Below, piece by piece: positions 4,808-5,588 of a DNA stretch of 5,588 bases. Position numbers and translations under genes: made by a program. Position 1 is the first letter of the stretch. Every line of letters begins with the position of its first letter. Source of the DNA: Crocinitomicaceae bacterium. Lineage in GTDB: Bacteria > Bacteroidota > Bacteroidia > Flavobacteriales_D > Crocinitomicaceae. Location of the stretch: contig JALWLM010000184.1 of the NCBI GenBank assembly GCA_027084145.1, forward strand, positions 1-5,588. The letters run 5' to 3'. Under the pieces are notes generated by a model that was given only the letters and a program-made list of their open reading frames with translations, did not search any database and was not told where the DNA came from.

Positions 4808-5584
4808 ATGAAACATCTCCTTGTTTCCATTATTCTTTTTATCTCATTTTTATCTTTTGAGCAAACAATTCAATGGAAAAAAATATCAGAATTTAAAACC
4901 CTGTCTAACATCTGGAATATTGATGAACAAGGAAACAGATATTTTGCAAAAAATGACATCATTGAAAAATTTGACTCCACAGGAAATTTACTTTTTTCTC
5001 AAAGCATCAAATCGATTGGAACTATTTCAAATATATCAATTCTAAATGCATTGAAAATTGTTCTTTTTTCCGAAGAACAACAGCTTGTTTGTTTCCTTGA
5101 TAACACATTGACTTTATTGGAAGACTGCATTGACTTGAATGAAAAAGATATATCTTTAGCTAAAATCACTGCAGCTTCTTCCCAACCCGACAAAACTTGG
5201 GTAATTGACAACTATAACCTCACACTGCACCTATTAGATTTATCTTTAAGTCAACAGGAACAAAAAACCATTAACTTACAGGGAGTTTTGCAGTTATCAA
5301 AAGTAAATCAATTGATAGAAAGAGAAAATCAATTGTTTCTTTTAAGTCCCAATGGAATCTATCATTTTGATTTATATGGTTCTCTTTTACATTTTTTTGA
5401 AGTAAAAGAAATTGTTGATTTTGACGTTGTCGGGAAAAGTCTTTACTATATAAAAGACAATCATCTCTTTTTACAATCGCTTGAGTATCCTGAAAAACTA
5501 AAATTAAATCTACCCGATGAAATGAAAAATATATCATCTTTTAAAATTATAGGAGGTATATTTTACTTTCAAACACAAGGATAA
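4808..5584 (+). CDS. Exported protein of unknown function, probable beta-propeller
   Basis: A 258-residue protein with an N-terminal hydrophobic signal (residues 2-17). The rest consists of short beta-strand-like repeats typical of propeller blades: NIWNIDEQGNRYFA (34-47) with FDSTGNLLFS (55-64), KIVLFSEEQQLVCFLDN (83-99), TWVIDNYNLTLHLLDLSL (130-147), NQLFLLSPNGIYHFDLYGSL (174-193) and KSLYYIKDNHLFLQ (210-223). From memory it resembles a conserved Bacteroidetes family of unknown function in which similar phrases (D-x-x-GN-x-Y, D-x-x-G near an FD) recur. The signal is odd: the probable cleavage region reads SFEQT, with Glu18 where related exported proteins have Ala (FAQT), so processing may be shifted or absent. 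There are no lipobox and no catalytic motifs. It starts 6 nt after the GH3 stop and is probably co-transcribed. The stop lies 4 nt before the window end. Confidence 0.8.
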   Translation: MKHLLVSIILFISFLSFEQTIQWKKISEFKTLSNIWNIDEQGNRYFAKNDIIEKFDSTGNLLFSQSIKSIGTISNISILNALKIVLFSEEQQLVCFLDNTLTLLEDCIDLNEKDISLAKITAASSQPDKTWVIDNYNLTLHLLDLSLSQQEQKTINLQGVLQLSKVNQLIERENQLFLLSPNGIYHFDLYGSLLHFFEVKEIVDFDVVGKSLYYIKDNHLFLQSLEYPEKLKLNLPDEMKNISSFKIIGGIFYFQTQG

Positions 5585-5588
5585 ATCA

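Noticed and set aside
4821..5045. 74-codon plus-strand frame at the start of the propeller-like gene
   Set aside because: It overlaps the signal peptide gene in another frame, has low-complexity composition and no family resemblance.
4999..5537. Minus-strand open frames of 70 and 88 codons (4999-5211 and 5271-5537) opposite the propeller-like gene
   Set aside because: They are antisense to a coherent coding frame and show no motifs. Such open frames are common by chance opposite genes with this codon use.
1..5588. Defence system, mobile element or CRISPR array
   Set aside because: There are no transposase, nuclease, toxin-antitoxin or spacer-repeat signatures, and composition is even across the window.

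Overview
The window looks like chromosomal DNA from a Bacteroidetes bacterium, probably a flavobacterium or close relative. The evidence is the high A+T content, mostly AT-rich leaders without Shine-Dalgarno sequences, several matches to the Bacteroidetes -7 promoter element TAnnTTTG, short lipoprotein signals ending in LFSC, and families typical of the phylum (DUF4920 lipoprotein, cysteine-less ArsC-like protein, bacterial GH3 enzyme). I see no rRNA, tRNA, CRISPR array, insertion sequence or phage gene.

Layout: (1) Positions 1-1536, minus strand: hemB (porphobilinogen synthase), then, 19 nt downstream, a site-2 protease (M50) that runs off the left edge. (2) Positions 1537-1655: a divergent spacer with helically phased AAAATT tracts. 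(3) Positions 1656-2021, plus strand: a small ArsC/Spx-fold protein without the catalytic cysteine. (4) Positions 2022-2987, minus strand: two lipoprotein genes 3 nt apart, first a DUF4920 protein and then a c-type haem protein with a C-terminal CxxCH. Its stop codon directly abuts the stop codon of the ArsC-like gene. (5) Positions 2988-3292: a 305-nt stretch that is not empty. It holds divergent promoter elements, an inverted repeat, a 32-residue single-pass membrane microprotein (3114-3212) and a strong terminator whose hairpin resembles a parS site. (6) Positions 3293-5584, plus strand: a GH3-type acyl-adenylating enzyme followed 6 nt later by an exported protein of unknown function that looks like a beta-propeller.

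How the genes may work together: hemB supplies tetrapyrrole for haem, and the nearby lipoprotein pair includes a periplasm-facing haem c protein. That link is suggestive only, because they are separate transcription units. The GH3 enzyme and the exported protein probably form one operon, with no obvious shared pathway. Most of the window is ordinary housekeeping or conserved-unknown sequence. The parts most worth a second look are the microprotein unit, a GH3 ATP-binding loop that seems one residue short, the lipoprotein pair, and the degenerate ArsC-like protein. I do not see a clear multi-gene novel system.
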